Part shown: one piece after another, positions 8,206-14,463 of the stretch
How the letters are laid out: each line of letters starts with the position of its first letter
Position numbering within the stretch: position 1 is the stretch's first letter
Assembly (NCBI GenBank): GCA_900471525.1
Contig: UCEZ01000034.1
Coordinates: 1 to 58,853 of the forward strand
DNA from: Hyphomicrobiales bacterium
GTDB lineage: Bacteria; Pseudomonadota; Alphaproteobacteria; Rhizobiales; Rhizobiaceae
Reading direction: 5' to 3'
DNA length: 58,853 nt
Program-made: the position numbers and the translations under genes
Notes under the pieces: generated by a model
Database searches by the model: none
What the model saw: the letters and a program-made list of their open reading frames with translations, nothing else
Told to the model about the DNA's origin: nothing

Positions 8206-8706
8206 TTATTTCTTCAATCTGTTCATGATCTGCTCGAGGAACCCGAGCATCAGCGCGGAGACCACGAAGGCGATATGCATGATCGTCGCCCACATCAGTT
8301 GTTGGCTGGTATACTGCTGGGTGTTCAGGAATATCTGCAGCAGATGGATCGACGAGATCGCCACGATCGAAGAGGCGACCTTGATCTTCAGGCTGCCGGA
8401 ATCGAGCTTGCCGAGGAACGACACTTCAGCGTCGCCCTCGTCGAAACGGCTAACGAAATTCTCGTAGCCGGAGATCATCACCATGACAATGAGGCTGGCG
8501 ACAAGGGCCGCATCGATCAAACCCAGCATCGCAAGGATCATGTCCGCCTCGTCGTAGGCAAACACCATGATCGCCACCTTGTAGAACTTGTAGAGGAAGG
8601 AAACCGCATAGAGGGCAAGCGCTGCGACCAGCCCGAGATAGAAGACCACAAGGAGCCAGCGGCTCGACAGGATGATCCTTTCAACGATGAGTTCCAACGA
8701 CTTCAT
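8206..8706 (-). CDS. YqhA/UPF0114 family membrane protein
   Basis: A 166-residue integral membrane protein with four predicted helices: LLVVFYLGLVAALALYAV, a second around ILAMLGLIDAALVASLIVMV, a third near VASSIVAISSIHLLQIFL, and a fourth at LMWATIMHIAFVVSALMLGF. The blocks LIDAALVASLIVMVMISGYE and KLDSGSLKIKVASSIVAISS are characteristic of the UPF0114 family. The function is unknown. The next gene downstream on the same strand is the DadA-like dehydrogenase, 23 bases away. Confidence 0.88.
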   Translation of the reverse strand: MKSLELIVERIILSSRWLLVVFYLGLVAALALYAVSFLYKFYKVAIMVFAYDEADMILAMLGLIDAALVASLIVMVMISGYENFVSRFDEGDAEVSFLGKLDSGSLKIKVASSIVAISSIHLLQIFLNTQQYTSQQLMWATIMHIAFVVSALMLGFLEQIMNRLKK

Positions 8707-8893
8707 GCTTCGCGCGGCTCCGGAGTGTGCGGTTGCGAGATATTCAGGTCATGAATAACCAAGCCCATGGCCTTCGGCAAGGCGGAAGCAGGCCCCATTG
8801 GGCGGCATTGGAAGGCATGCGGAATTGGAAGCATATGGAAAGGGAGCGATGCTTTCGCACCGCTCCCTCTATGCCGCATCGCCTGAGATGGGA

Positions 8894-9058
8894 TCAGGTT
8901 CTGCGCATCAGGCCAGCCACCAGCGAGATGACGAGGAATGCCAGGAACAGGAAGAACAGGATCTGTGCGATACCTGCAGAAGCGCCGGCAATACCGCCGA
9001 AGCCAAGAACACCTGCGATAATCGCAACAACGAGGAAGACAAGAGCGTAGTAAAGCAT
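8894..9058 (-). CDS. DUF1328 small membrane protein
   Basis: A 54-residue protein, nearly all membrane: [20 protein letters not shown], a Gly/Ala-rich linker, then [20 protein letters not shown] and a short basic tail. Two helices and the MLYxxxxFL...[10 protein letters not shown] signature identify DUF1328 (YtjA-like). CAAGGAG lies seven to eight bases before the ATG. An exact EcfG-type promoter sits 36 bases upstream. A diverged relative lies at 17275-17445, also behind such a promoter. The function is unknown; family members are commonly stress-induced. Confidence 0.9.
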   Translation of the reverse strand: MLYYALVFLVVAIIAGVLGFGGIAGASAGIAQILFFLFLAFLVISLVAGLMRRT

Positions 9059-9093
9059 CGAAAACTCTCCTTGAATTAATTCTTCGCTGACTA

Positions 9094-9118
9094 AACGCAG
9101 GAACGGAACCTTTGTTCC
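9094..9118 (-). promoter_or_regulatory. EcfG-type promoter
   Basis: Minus strand: GGAAC (9118-9114), 16-bp spacer, CGTT (9097-9094). Exact match, 36 bases from the DUF1328 start. Confidence 0.88.
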
Positions 9119-9223
9119 GGAGAAGATTACGCAATTGCCGCGCACCGTCGCGCTGAAACACCATTCATTAACCAAACTTGGGAAAATTGGCCCGATTTGA
9201 CACGGATTAGCCACTCGCTTCAC

Positions 9224-9249
9224 GGAACATTCCCGATGCAGGGAACGTT
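9224..9249 (+). promoter_or_regulatory. EcfG-type promoter
   Basis: GGAAC at 9224-9228, 17-bp spacer, CGTT at 9246-9249. Exact match immediately upstream of the NepR-like gene; the implied transcript leader is very short. Confidence 0.85.
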
Positions 9250-9266
9250 GTGAAGGCATATGCCCC

Positions 9267-9485
9267 ATGCGAGATAGTAAAATGACCGTATCAACAACCA
9301 ACATCTGGAAATCTGCCGCAGCCGCGGTCCGTCAACCAAACCAGATGCGTGAGAAAAATCTGCATATCGGCAGGACTTTGCGCGATCTGTATCTAGCGGA
9401 AGACATGCCTAAAACAGAGGGGACCTTTTCCCATCTGCTATCGGAACTCGATGCAGCGGAAAAATCCAGCCGTGATCACGGCTGA
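9267..9485 (+). CDS. NepR-like anti-sigma factor paralogue
   Basis: A 72-residue soluble protein. Residues 32-60 follow the NepR pattern: IGRTLRDLY forms helix 1, and FSHLLSELD forms helix 2. The spacing from the Tyr to the Phe is 12 residues, the same as in canonical NepR. The linker normally reads E-P/D-I-P, but here it reads PKTE, so the part that contacts the partner is changed. NepR proteins hold EcfG inactive until phosphorylated PhyR takes them away. This one has its own EcfG-type promoter, which suggests feedback. A later ATG at 9282 is possible; no strong ribosome site decides. The gene ends in a terminator. Confidence 0.7.
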   Translation: MRDSKMTVSTTNIWKSAAAAVRQPNQMREKNLHIGRTLRDLYLAEDMPKTEGTFSHLLSELDAAEKSSRDHG

Positions 9486-9505
9486 ACATAGCCGACCAAG
9501 CCAAA

Positions 9506-9537
9506 CAAAAAACAGCGGCCTGGGGCCGCTTTTTTTG
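9506..9537 (+). terminator. Rho-independent terminator
   Basis: AGCGGCC (9514-9520), loop TGG, GGCCGCT (9524-9530), then seven T. It ends the NepR-like gene. Confidence 0.88.
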
Positions 9538-9575
9538 TGTCTGCTCCTCAACCAGCCGCGCGATCGCGCGAACAG

Positions 9576-9602
9576 AAAACGGCGCCGCTTCGGCGCCGGT
9601 TT
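9576..9602 (-). terminator. Rho-independent terminator
   Basis: On the minus strand GGCGCC pairs with GGCGCC around a short GAAGC-type loop, followed by GTTTTC. It ends the PRC-barrel gene. Confidence 0.75.
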
Positions 9603-9612
9603 CAGAACCGAG

Positions 9613-10587
9613 CTAGTTTGCCGGTGTCGAAAGAATGATGCCTTGCGGATTGGCCTTGTAGGCCTCCGCGTCATAGGCCGCCTGGCTTTCCAGTTGCGCC
9701 TTGGTGAACGGTGAGTAGATGGTCATGGTGCCGCCGGCATCCGCCATCACCTGAACACTCCCAGCGCTCATGGCGACGGGCTTTTGCCCGATGCCGAGGA
9801 AACCGCCGACATCGATGACGTAAGCCTCGACCTTGCCGTCCTTGCTCAGAATGACATCACCGATTTCACCGACCTTGGTATCGTCGGCAACTTTCATATC
9901 GGTGCCGATGAGCTTGTCGGCACTGAGCAGAGCCGGATCGACCAGTTGCATTTCATCGGGAGGTGTCGAGGCCGTCGTGCCGGGGTCCACTGGCGGATTG
10001 AGATCCGGATCGGTCATTTGCGGAGTCGTGCCGGTGGCGGGTTGCGTCGATTGTGAGGTCTCATCCGTTATTACAGGCGTTGCCGATGGCGCGGAAGCAT
10101 TTTCGTCCTCCGGACCGGTGGCTGCAACCCCATCCATGATGGCAGTCCGCTTGAATTCAGGCGCGGCCTGAAGTTCCTCCTTGGTCGCGGAAACGACGAT
10201 AATGCGCTGACCGTCCCTGTCCGACCACGATACGCGGTCAAAGTTGATCGCCACGTCCTTTTCGCCCATGCCGAGGAAACCGCCGACACCGATCACCAGC
10301 GCCTCGGTGCCGCCATTGACATTGATGACAACGTCGTTGACGTCGCCGATCGCTTCACCTTGCTCGTCAACCCCGGTGTAGACGGTTCTTCCAAGGACTG
10401 AACTCGCCAAGACCTGCTCGGGAGCTGCCGAGAGATAGCCGGCCGGGCCTTGTTTCGACGCTTCGGAGCTTGCTGCCTTGGCTGGATCAGCCTTTGTCGC
10501 GGCATCCTGTGCCCACGTATCTGCGATGAGAGCGCCAGAGGTGAGGAACGCGGCAAGTGCGGTGGTTGCCAAGAGAGTGCGGATCAT
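9613..10587 (-). CDS. Exported protein with two PRC-barrel domains
   Basis: A 324-residue protein. A signal peptide spans about residues 1-26 (MIRTLLATTALAAF, cleavage near TWA-QD). Two PRC-barrel modules follow, about residues 58-125 and 221-290. Each has the IGDVNDVVI / IGDVILSK strand and the matching blocks VIGVGGFLGMGEKDVAI and VIDVGGFLGIGQKPVAM. The two are joined by a Pro/Thr-rich linker (residues 165-215). This doubled arrangement is common in rhizobial periplasmic proteins of unknown role. Start 10587 is preferred: AAGGAG lies just upstream of it. An exact EcfG-type promoter precedes it by 82 bases. Confidence 0.85.
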   Translation of the reverse strand: MIRTLLATTALAAFLTSGALIADTWAQDAATKADPAKAASSEASKQGPAGYLSAAPEQVLASSVLGRTVYTGVDEQGEAIGDVNDVVINVNGGTEALVIGVGGFLGMGEKDVAINFDRVSWSDRDGQRIIVVSATKEELQAAPEFKRTAIMDGVAATGPEDENASAPSATPVITDETSQSTQPATGTTPQMTDPDLNPPVDPGTTASTPPDEMQLVDPALLSADKLIGTDMKVADDTKVGEIGDVILSKDGKVEAYVIDVGGFLGIGQKPVAMSAGSVQVMADAGGTMTIYSPFTKAQLESQAAYDAEAYKANPQGIILSTPAN

Positions 10588-10668
10588 TTTGTACTCCTTC
10601 ATGCAAGTCTGGATAACGCCTGTCGGGCGGAAAAGCCGGTGTTCTGCCGGCTGCGATTGCCTTTGGAA

Positions 10669-10693
10669 AACGGAGCCCTCCAATTTTTGTTCC
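10669..10693 (-). promoter_or_regulatory. EcfG-type promoter
   Basis: Minus strand: GGAAC (10693-10689), 16-bp spacer, CGTT (10672-10669). Exact match upstream of the PRC-barrel gene. Confidence 0.88.
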
Positions 10694-10727
10694 GAACTTT
10701 TATCGGCCGCACGATGCTTCGAACGTA

Positions 10728-10762
10728 AAACGGCACCCGGACGAATGGCCCGGATGCCGTTT
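10728..10762 (-). terminator. Rho-independent terminator
   Basis: On the minus strand AAACGGCA-CCGG pairs with CCGG-TGCCGTTT (one bulge), ending in a T run at 10730-10727. It ends the CsbD gene. Confidence 0.7.
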
Positions 10763-10784
10763 CATGACTCACGAGGCCCCATGA

Positions 10785-10982
10785 TCAGTGGCGCGAAGAC
10801 CATTCGTCGATCTGCCGCTCGGCTTCCTCTTTTTCGACGCCGTAGCGAACCTGGATTCGGCCCGCCAGTTCCTTGCGGCGGCCGTTGATCACGTCGAGAT
10901 CATCGTCGGTAAGCTTGCCCCACTGGGTCTGCGCCTTGCCGCGATACTCCTTCCACTTGCCTTCGATCATATCCCAATTCAT
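10785..10982 (-). CDS. CsbD family stress protein
   Basis: A 65-residue hydrophilic protein, MNWDMIEGKWKEYRGKAQTQ, then WGKLTDDDLDVINGRRKELA, GRIQVRYGVEKEEAERQIDE. The order W-x-G-x-x-K-G-x-x, WGKLTDDD and the RYG block define the CsbD family (Bacillus CsbD, E. coli YjbJ). These are small soluble helical proteins strongly induced by general stress, with no known biochemical activity. Full length for the family. An exact EcfG-type promoter lies about 30 bases upstream, as expected for a GSR target. Confidence 0.93.
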   Translation of the reverse strand: MNWDMIEGKWKEYRGKAQTQWGKLTDDDLDVINGRRKELAGRIQVRYGVEKEEAERQIDEWSSRH

Positions 10983-11012
10983 GACAGTTCTCCTTTGGTT
11001 GGGTGCCGAGGA

Positions 11013-11038
11013 AACGGCGCGTCCCTTTGAAAGGTTCC
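11013..11038 (-). promoter_or_regulatory. EcfG-type promoter
   Basis: Minus strand: GGAAC (11038-11034), 17-bp spacer, CGTT (11016-11013). Exact match, 31 bases from the CsbD start. Confidence 0.88.
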
Positions 11039-11052
11039 GCCGTTTGCGGCGA

Positions 11053-11382
11053 TCAATTGCTCAGCACAGCCTTGCGATCCGACTTTTGCGCGACGACGAC
11101 GGGGAGCGCCGGATCGTCGAATGTCACCTGAACGTCCAGCTCGTCCGAAGACGTGATGTCCCAGGTTATCGTTGCATCCTCGATATAGAGGGCCGGATCG
11201 ATTTCGGCACATTTGCCGTAGACGATCTTGTACTTGCCCCTGGCGTCGTTGATCGATGGCTGCAAAAGTTCCTGGCATTCCTCGGCGGTTTCGAAACCGA
11301 CGGCCGGCGCGGGCAATTCCTTGCATTCGATATTGCCCTGTGCACACCCGACAAGCATCATGATCGCTGCGATATGTTCCAT
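11053..11382 (-). CDS. Small Cys-containing hypothetical protein
   Basis: A 109-residue protein beginning MEHIAAIMMLVGCAQGNIEC. The short hydrophobic start ending in LVGC could be a weak export or lipoprotein signal, but it has no basic residues and this is uncertain. Four cysteines (about residues 13, 20, 36 and 58) could form two disulfides in the periplasm. The rest, ending DDPALPVVVAQKSDRKAVLS, looks like strands. I do not recognise the family. AAGGAGCACGAGG precedes the ATG at 11382. The gene has an exact EcfG-type promoter, back to back with that of the hydrolase. Confidence 0.7.
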   Translation of the reverse strand: MEHIAAIMMLVGCAQGNIECKELPAPAVGFETAEECQELLQPSINDARGKYKIVYGKCAEIDPALYIEDATITWDITSSDELDVQVTFDDPALPVVVAQKSDRKAVLSN

Positions 11383-11418
11383 CCTCGTGCTCCTTGCACA
11401 ATGATTGCGCGGCAGGAG

Positions 11419-11444
11419 AACGGCGAGAAAGGGCAAGAAGTTCC
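11419..11444 (-). promoter_or_regulatory. EcfG-type promoter, divergent pair (left)
   Basis: Minus strand: GGAAC (11444-11440), 17-bp spacer, CGTT (11422-11419). Exact match. Its -35 element lies 13 bases from that of the divergent promoter at 11458. Confidence 0.88.
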
Positions 11445-11457
11445 GCCCCTGTCCGCG

Positions 11458-11482
11458 GGAACATTTCTTGACGAAGCGCGTT
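11458..11482 (+). promoter_or_regulatory. EcfG-type promoter, divergent pair (right)
   Basis: GGAAC at 11458-11462, 16-bp spacer, CGTT at 11479-11482. Exact match, pointing at the alpha/beta hydrolase. Confidence 0.85.
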
Positions 11483-11615
11483 CTGACAAAGCGTCAAGGA
11501 ATGCCTGGCGTGACTTGGTGAACCCGGATACCCGCGACCTCTACGCTCGCGCCTACCCCAGACAACCAAACCTCCCAAGGCATCGCTGCTGACGCTCAGC
11601 AAAGGAATGCCCGCA

Positions 11616-12530
11616 ATGCTGCGTCCCCCTTCTCCCCATTGGCTGTCCGAGGATCCGGGCATGAAAACGGTGCTCATCCATGGCATGGTCATGGCTCCGG
11701 CATTCTGGAGTTGCTTCGCGCCGAGCCTCGTGCGGGAGGGTCGCGCCGCAGCCTATCCGCTTCCGGGCCACAGCCCCTGGACATTGGATGACCTTTCCCG
11801 CGGTCTTGATACTGCAGGCATCGTAAACGCCTATGCGAAGGCGATCGAACGCGATTTCGACGGCGAGCCTGTGACCTTGATCGGCCACTCAACCGGCGGC
11901 TTCGTCTCTCTGCTGCTTGCCCGCTATCGTCCAGATCTCGTCTCCAATGTCATTCTTATGGGCGCGTTCGCCTGCGGGCGCTTTGAGGGGCAGGAGCGGC
12001 TGGCGTCGCGCATCCTCCGACTGCCACTACTTGGCCGGCATCTTTTCATCCGGCTCTTCACCCGCTGGATCGCCACGCACGAAACTTTCCGATGGGGATC
12101 GCTCGATTCTGTGTTCGACAAGACCGTCGGATGGGAAACGGAAGAAACAATCGCCGCGATGGAACAGGTTCGCACGCACTTGCTGAAATCGCGGGCCGGC
12201 GAAATCGCCGCCTTCGTTTCGTGGATGTCCCATACATCGATCATCGACGAACTACCTTTGATCGACGTACCGGTGCTCAACATTATCGGCGCCCACGATG
12301 CGATCGTACCGCCGTCGCATCAGATCCATCTCTCCGGCCGCCTGCCGCGTGTCCACACCGTCATCCTGAACAAGGTCGGTCATCTGCCTATGGCAGAAGC
12401 TCGCGACAAGGTCGACCAATTGATCGGCACTTTCCTCCTATTCGGACCACTGACCGCAAACCGTAAGAATATTCTTACCAATCCGACCGAGCCTGAGCCC
12501 TTTGTAAATGCTCTACCCCTCGGTCTTTGA
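11616..12530 (+). CDS. Alpha/beta hydrolase
   Basis: About 304 residues with an alpha/beta-hydrolase core: the oxyanion-hole block VLIHGMVMAPAFWSCFAP, the nucleophile elbow VTLIGHSTGGFVSLL (Ser in G-H-S-T-G), the Asp block LNIIGAHDAIVPPSHQ, and the catalytic His in KVGHLPMAEARDKV. All three triad residues are visible. The substrate is unknown; the cap region (about residues 125-215) is distinctive. Three starts are possible: 11607, 11616 and 11661. AAAGGA is nine bases before 11616, and GAGG lies about eight bases before 11661, where the fold itself begins. An EcfG-type promoter lies upstream, so it is probably a stress-induced esterase or similar. Confidence 0.85.
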   Translation: MLRPPSPHWLSEDPGMKTVLIHGMVMAPAFWSCFAPSLVREGRAAAYPLPGHSPWTLDDLSRGLDTAGIVNAYAKAIERDFDGEPVTLIGHSTGGFVSLLLARYRPDLVSNVILMGAFACGRFEGQERLASRILRLPLLGRHLFIRLFTRWIATHETFRWGSLDSVFDKTVGWETEETIAAMEQVRTHLLKSRAGEIAAFVSWMSHTSIIDELPLIDVPVLNIIGAHDAIVPPSHQIHLSGRLPRVHTVILNKVGHLPMAEARDKVDQLIGTFLLFGPLTANRKNILTNPTEPEPFVNALPLGL

Positions 12531-12546
12531 ATGAAAATCGGGCGCC

Positions 12547-12571
12547 GGAACAAAATTGTGTGAGAGACGTT
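12547..12571 (+). promoter_or_regulatory. EcfG-type promoter
   Basis: GGAAC at 12547-12551, 16-bp spacer, CGTT at 12568-12571. Exact match, 53 bases before the DUF3309 start. Confidence 0.88.
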
Positions 12572-12624
12572 ACCGCTCCAGACCCCATGGCCCGCCAAGG
12601 GGCTGAACTCGAAGAGGAAATGTC

Positions 12625-12780
12625 ATGCTCGGTACAATTCTCCTGATTGTCTTGATTCTCTTGCTAATCGGTGCGCTTCCGAGCTGGGGCCACAGCCGCA
12701 ACTGGGGCTACGGTCCCTCGGGTGGCCTTGGGCTGGTCGTCGTGATCCTCCTCATCCTCGTGCTGATGGGCCGTATCTGA
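12625..12780 (+). CDS. DUF3309 small membrane protein
   Basis: A 51-residue protein: MLGTILLIVLILLLIGALPS, then the polar W-G-H-S-R-N-W-G-Y-G-P-S-G-G centre, then LGLVVVILLILVLMGRI. Two membrane helices flanking the tryptophan/glycine turn identify DUF3309. GAAGAGGAAA precedes the start. The EcfG-type promoter upstream probably drives this gene and the glycine-zipper lipoprotein that follows on the same strand 79 bases later. The function of the family is unknown. Confidence 0.9.
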   Translation: MLGTILLIVLILLLIGALPSWGHSRNWGYGPSGGLGLVVVILLILVLMGRI

Positions 12781-12791
12781 TCGGCCGCCAT

Positions 12792-12837
12792 ATTTCCCCG
12801 TCCAGACCATCAACATTTCCCCGTCCAGACCATCAAC
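12792..12837 (+). repeat. Tandem 23-bp duplication
   Basis: ATTTCCCCGTCCAGACCATC plus AAC occurs twice in direct succession (12792-12814 and 12815-12837) with no difference. It lies in the spacer between the DUF3309 and glycine-zipper genes and looks like a recent slippage duplication. Confidence 0.9.
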
Positions 12838-12859
12838 GCCTCTTGAAAAGGAACCAGTC

Positions 12860-13108
12860 ATGAAAAAGATCCTCCTCGCAGCAGCCCTCATCCTTCCGCT
12901 TGCAGCCTGCACCCAGACGGAAAAGGGCGCCGGCATCGGTGCCGCTTCCGGTGCCATCATCGGGGGGGCGGCGACTGGGAATGTCCGTGGTGCCGCTGTG
13001 GGTGCTGCCGTTGGGGGTGTCGCCGGTGCCCTTATCGGCAATGCCACCGAGCCTGGTCGGTGCATCTATCGCGACCGTTATGGTCGCCGCTACGAGGCAG
13101 CCTGCTGA
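12860..13108 (+). CDS. Glycine-zipper lipoprotein
   Basis: An 82-residue lipoprotein. The signal MKKILLAAALILPLAAC has a clear lipobox (LAAC, Cys17). The mature part is a glycine-zipper: GAGIGAASGAIIGGAATG, then RGAAVGAAVGGVAGALIGNA. The tail CIYRDRYGRRYEAAC has two cysteines that could pair. Such small zipper lipoproteins (as in OsmB and the 17-kDa antigen type) sit in the outer membrane and often respond to osmotic stress. AAAAGGAAC precedes the ATG. It is probably co-transcribed with the DUF3309 gene. Confidence 0.88.
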   Translation: MKKILLAAALILPLAACTQTEKGAGIGAASGAIIGGAATGNVRGAAVGAAVGGVAGALIGNATEPGRCIYRDRYGRRYEAAC

Positions 13109-13138
13109 TCAGACGGCCACAGGCAATCTAAAAACAGG

Positions 13139-13161
13139 AAAACGGGCTTCGGCCCGTTTTT
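13139..13161. terminator. Bidirectional terminator between convergent genes
   Basis: AAAACGGGC (13139-13147), TTCG loop, GCCCGTTTTT (13152-13161). It separates the glycine-zipper gene (plus) from nepR (minus). Confidence 0.88.
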
Positions 13162-13219
13162 CGTGTCCTGGTGGTTCAGGGAATTCAAGAGAATGGAAAG
13201 TCAACCATCGACGGCAGCT

Positions 13220-13411
13220 CTACCGCCGCGTCTTGCCGACCTGTTCGGCTTTGTCGAGTTTTTCAAGAAGGTCGAGAAACATGTCGGGAATGGGTTCTTG
13301 CTCGACTGCGCTGTAGAGGGCCCTCAGTTTGGAGGCGATCTGGTTGTGGGCGCCTGTCATGCCACCGCCAGCCACGCCGGCGCGCCGCTTATTTTCCGGG
13401 ATGTCGCTCAT
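13220..13411 (-). CDS. nepR: NepR, anti-sigma factor of the general stress response
   Basis: A 63-residue protein with the full NepR core: QIASKLRALY (helix 1), the E-P-I-P linker, and DMFLDLLEKLDKAE (helix 2). In alphaproteobacteria NepR binds the EcfG sigma factor until phosphorylated PhyR mimics the sigma and takes NepR away. It is divergent from phyR, the usual arrangement. In most genomes ecfG follows nepR directly. Here nothing follows except a terminator and a convergent lipoprotein gene, so the sigma gene must be elsewhere. CAGGAG precedes the ATG at about 13 bases. No EcfG-type promoter was found in front of it. Confidence 0.9.
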   Translation of the reverse strand: MSDIPENKRRAGVAGGGMTGAHNQIASKLRALYSAVEQEPIPDMFLDLLEKLDKAEQVGKTRR

Positions 13412-13661
13412 AGGCCGTTTTCACTCCTGACCCCGTAGCGGCGATCGCCACGCTGCGACGCTTCTACGCATCTTTTTCATACACCCAAAACGTTGCTATA
13501 TTCCAAATTTTTAGGGGTTTCGCTTCAGCGTGCACACAATTCGTTCCGCAGCGAAACTTCCCATAAACCATAAAACATGTTCAAACCAATGCCATGTTTC
13601 GACTCGCAATAGCGTCGGACACCGGCAAATTTCGGCGTCATCATACTGAAGGAAGTCATAA

Positions 13662-14459
13662 ATGTCACTTTCGATGCGGATCGCAGCCCACCTTCCCTAT
13701 CTGCGGCGGTTCTCCCGCGCGGTGACTGGATCGCAGACCTCCGGCGATGCGTATGTGGCGGCCGTGCTGGAGGCGCTCATCGCCGATATCACGCTTTTCC
13801 CACAAGGTCCCAACGACCGGGTCAATCTTTTCAAACTGTTCTGCTCGCTGTTCGACACACTGACCGTCGATCTGCCTGACGCGGCTTCGCCCTTCAGCTG
13901 GGAAGCGCGCGCGGCAGCAAACCTTTCAGTGATCCCGCCGGCAGCCCGCAAGGCGTTTCTGCTTGTCGCCGTCGAGGGCTTCACGCCAGATGAAGCCGCC
14001 GAAATCCTCGGCGTAACGGATGTCGAAGCCGCCGCGTTGCTGCGCGAAGCTTCGGAAGACATCTCAAAGCAGGTCGCCACCGAAATCCTGATCATCGAAG
14101 ACGAACCGCTGATCGCCATGGATATCGAGGATATGGTCACCAGTCTCGGCCACAAGGTGGCAGGCGTGGCAAGAACCTACGGCGAAGCCATAACGCTCTT
14201 CGAGAAGACCGCCCCGAAGATGATCCTGGCCGACATTCAGCTCGCCGACGGCAGCTCGGGTATCGACGCAGTCAACGAGATCCTGAAAAGCGCGACAGTT
14301 CCGGTGATCTTCATCACCGCATTTCCGGAACGTCTGCTGACGGGGACGAAACCCGAGCCGGCCTTCCTCGTGACGAAGCCGTTCAATCCGGAAATGGTCA
14401 AGGCGTTGATCAGCCAGGCCCTGTTCTTCGACGAGAACGCCCGCGCCGGCAAGCGCTGA
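13662..14459 (+). CDS. phyR: PhyR, general stress response regulator
   Basis: A 265-residue two-domain protein. Residues 1-135 form an ECF-sigma-like domain: the sigma2-like part lies around LPYLRRFSRAVTGSQTSGDA, and the sigma4-like part covers VEGFTPDEAAEILGVTDVEA. Residues 140-260 form a receiver with acidic pocket E146-D147, phospho-acceptor D191 (MILADIQLADGSSG), conserved Thr in FITAFPE, and switch Lys239 (VTKPFNP). The receiver is of the FAT-GUY type typical of PhyR. On phosphorylation the sigma-like domain binds NepR. It is divergent from nepR. The cognate HWE/HisKA2 histidine kinase is not in the window. Confidence 0.95.
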   Translation: MSLSMRIAAHLPYLRRFSRAVTGSQTSGDAYVAAVLEALIADITLFPQGPNDRVNLFKLFCSLFDTLTVDLPDAASPFSWEARAAANLSVIPPAARKAFLLVAVEGFTPDEAAEILGVTDVEAAALLREASEDISKQVATEILIIEDEPLIAMDIEDMVTSLGHKVAGVARTYGEAITLFEKTAPKMILADIQLADGSSGIDAVNEILKSATVPVIFITAFPERLLTGTKPEPAFLVTKPFNPEMVKALISQALFFDENARAGKR

Positions 14460-14463
14460 CGAG

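Noticed and set aside
10847..10871. EcfG-like site with one mismatch inside the CsbD gene
   Set aside because: It is within coding sequence and has no suitable downstream gene; one-mismatch matches are common in GC-rich coding DNA.
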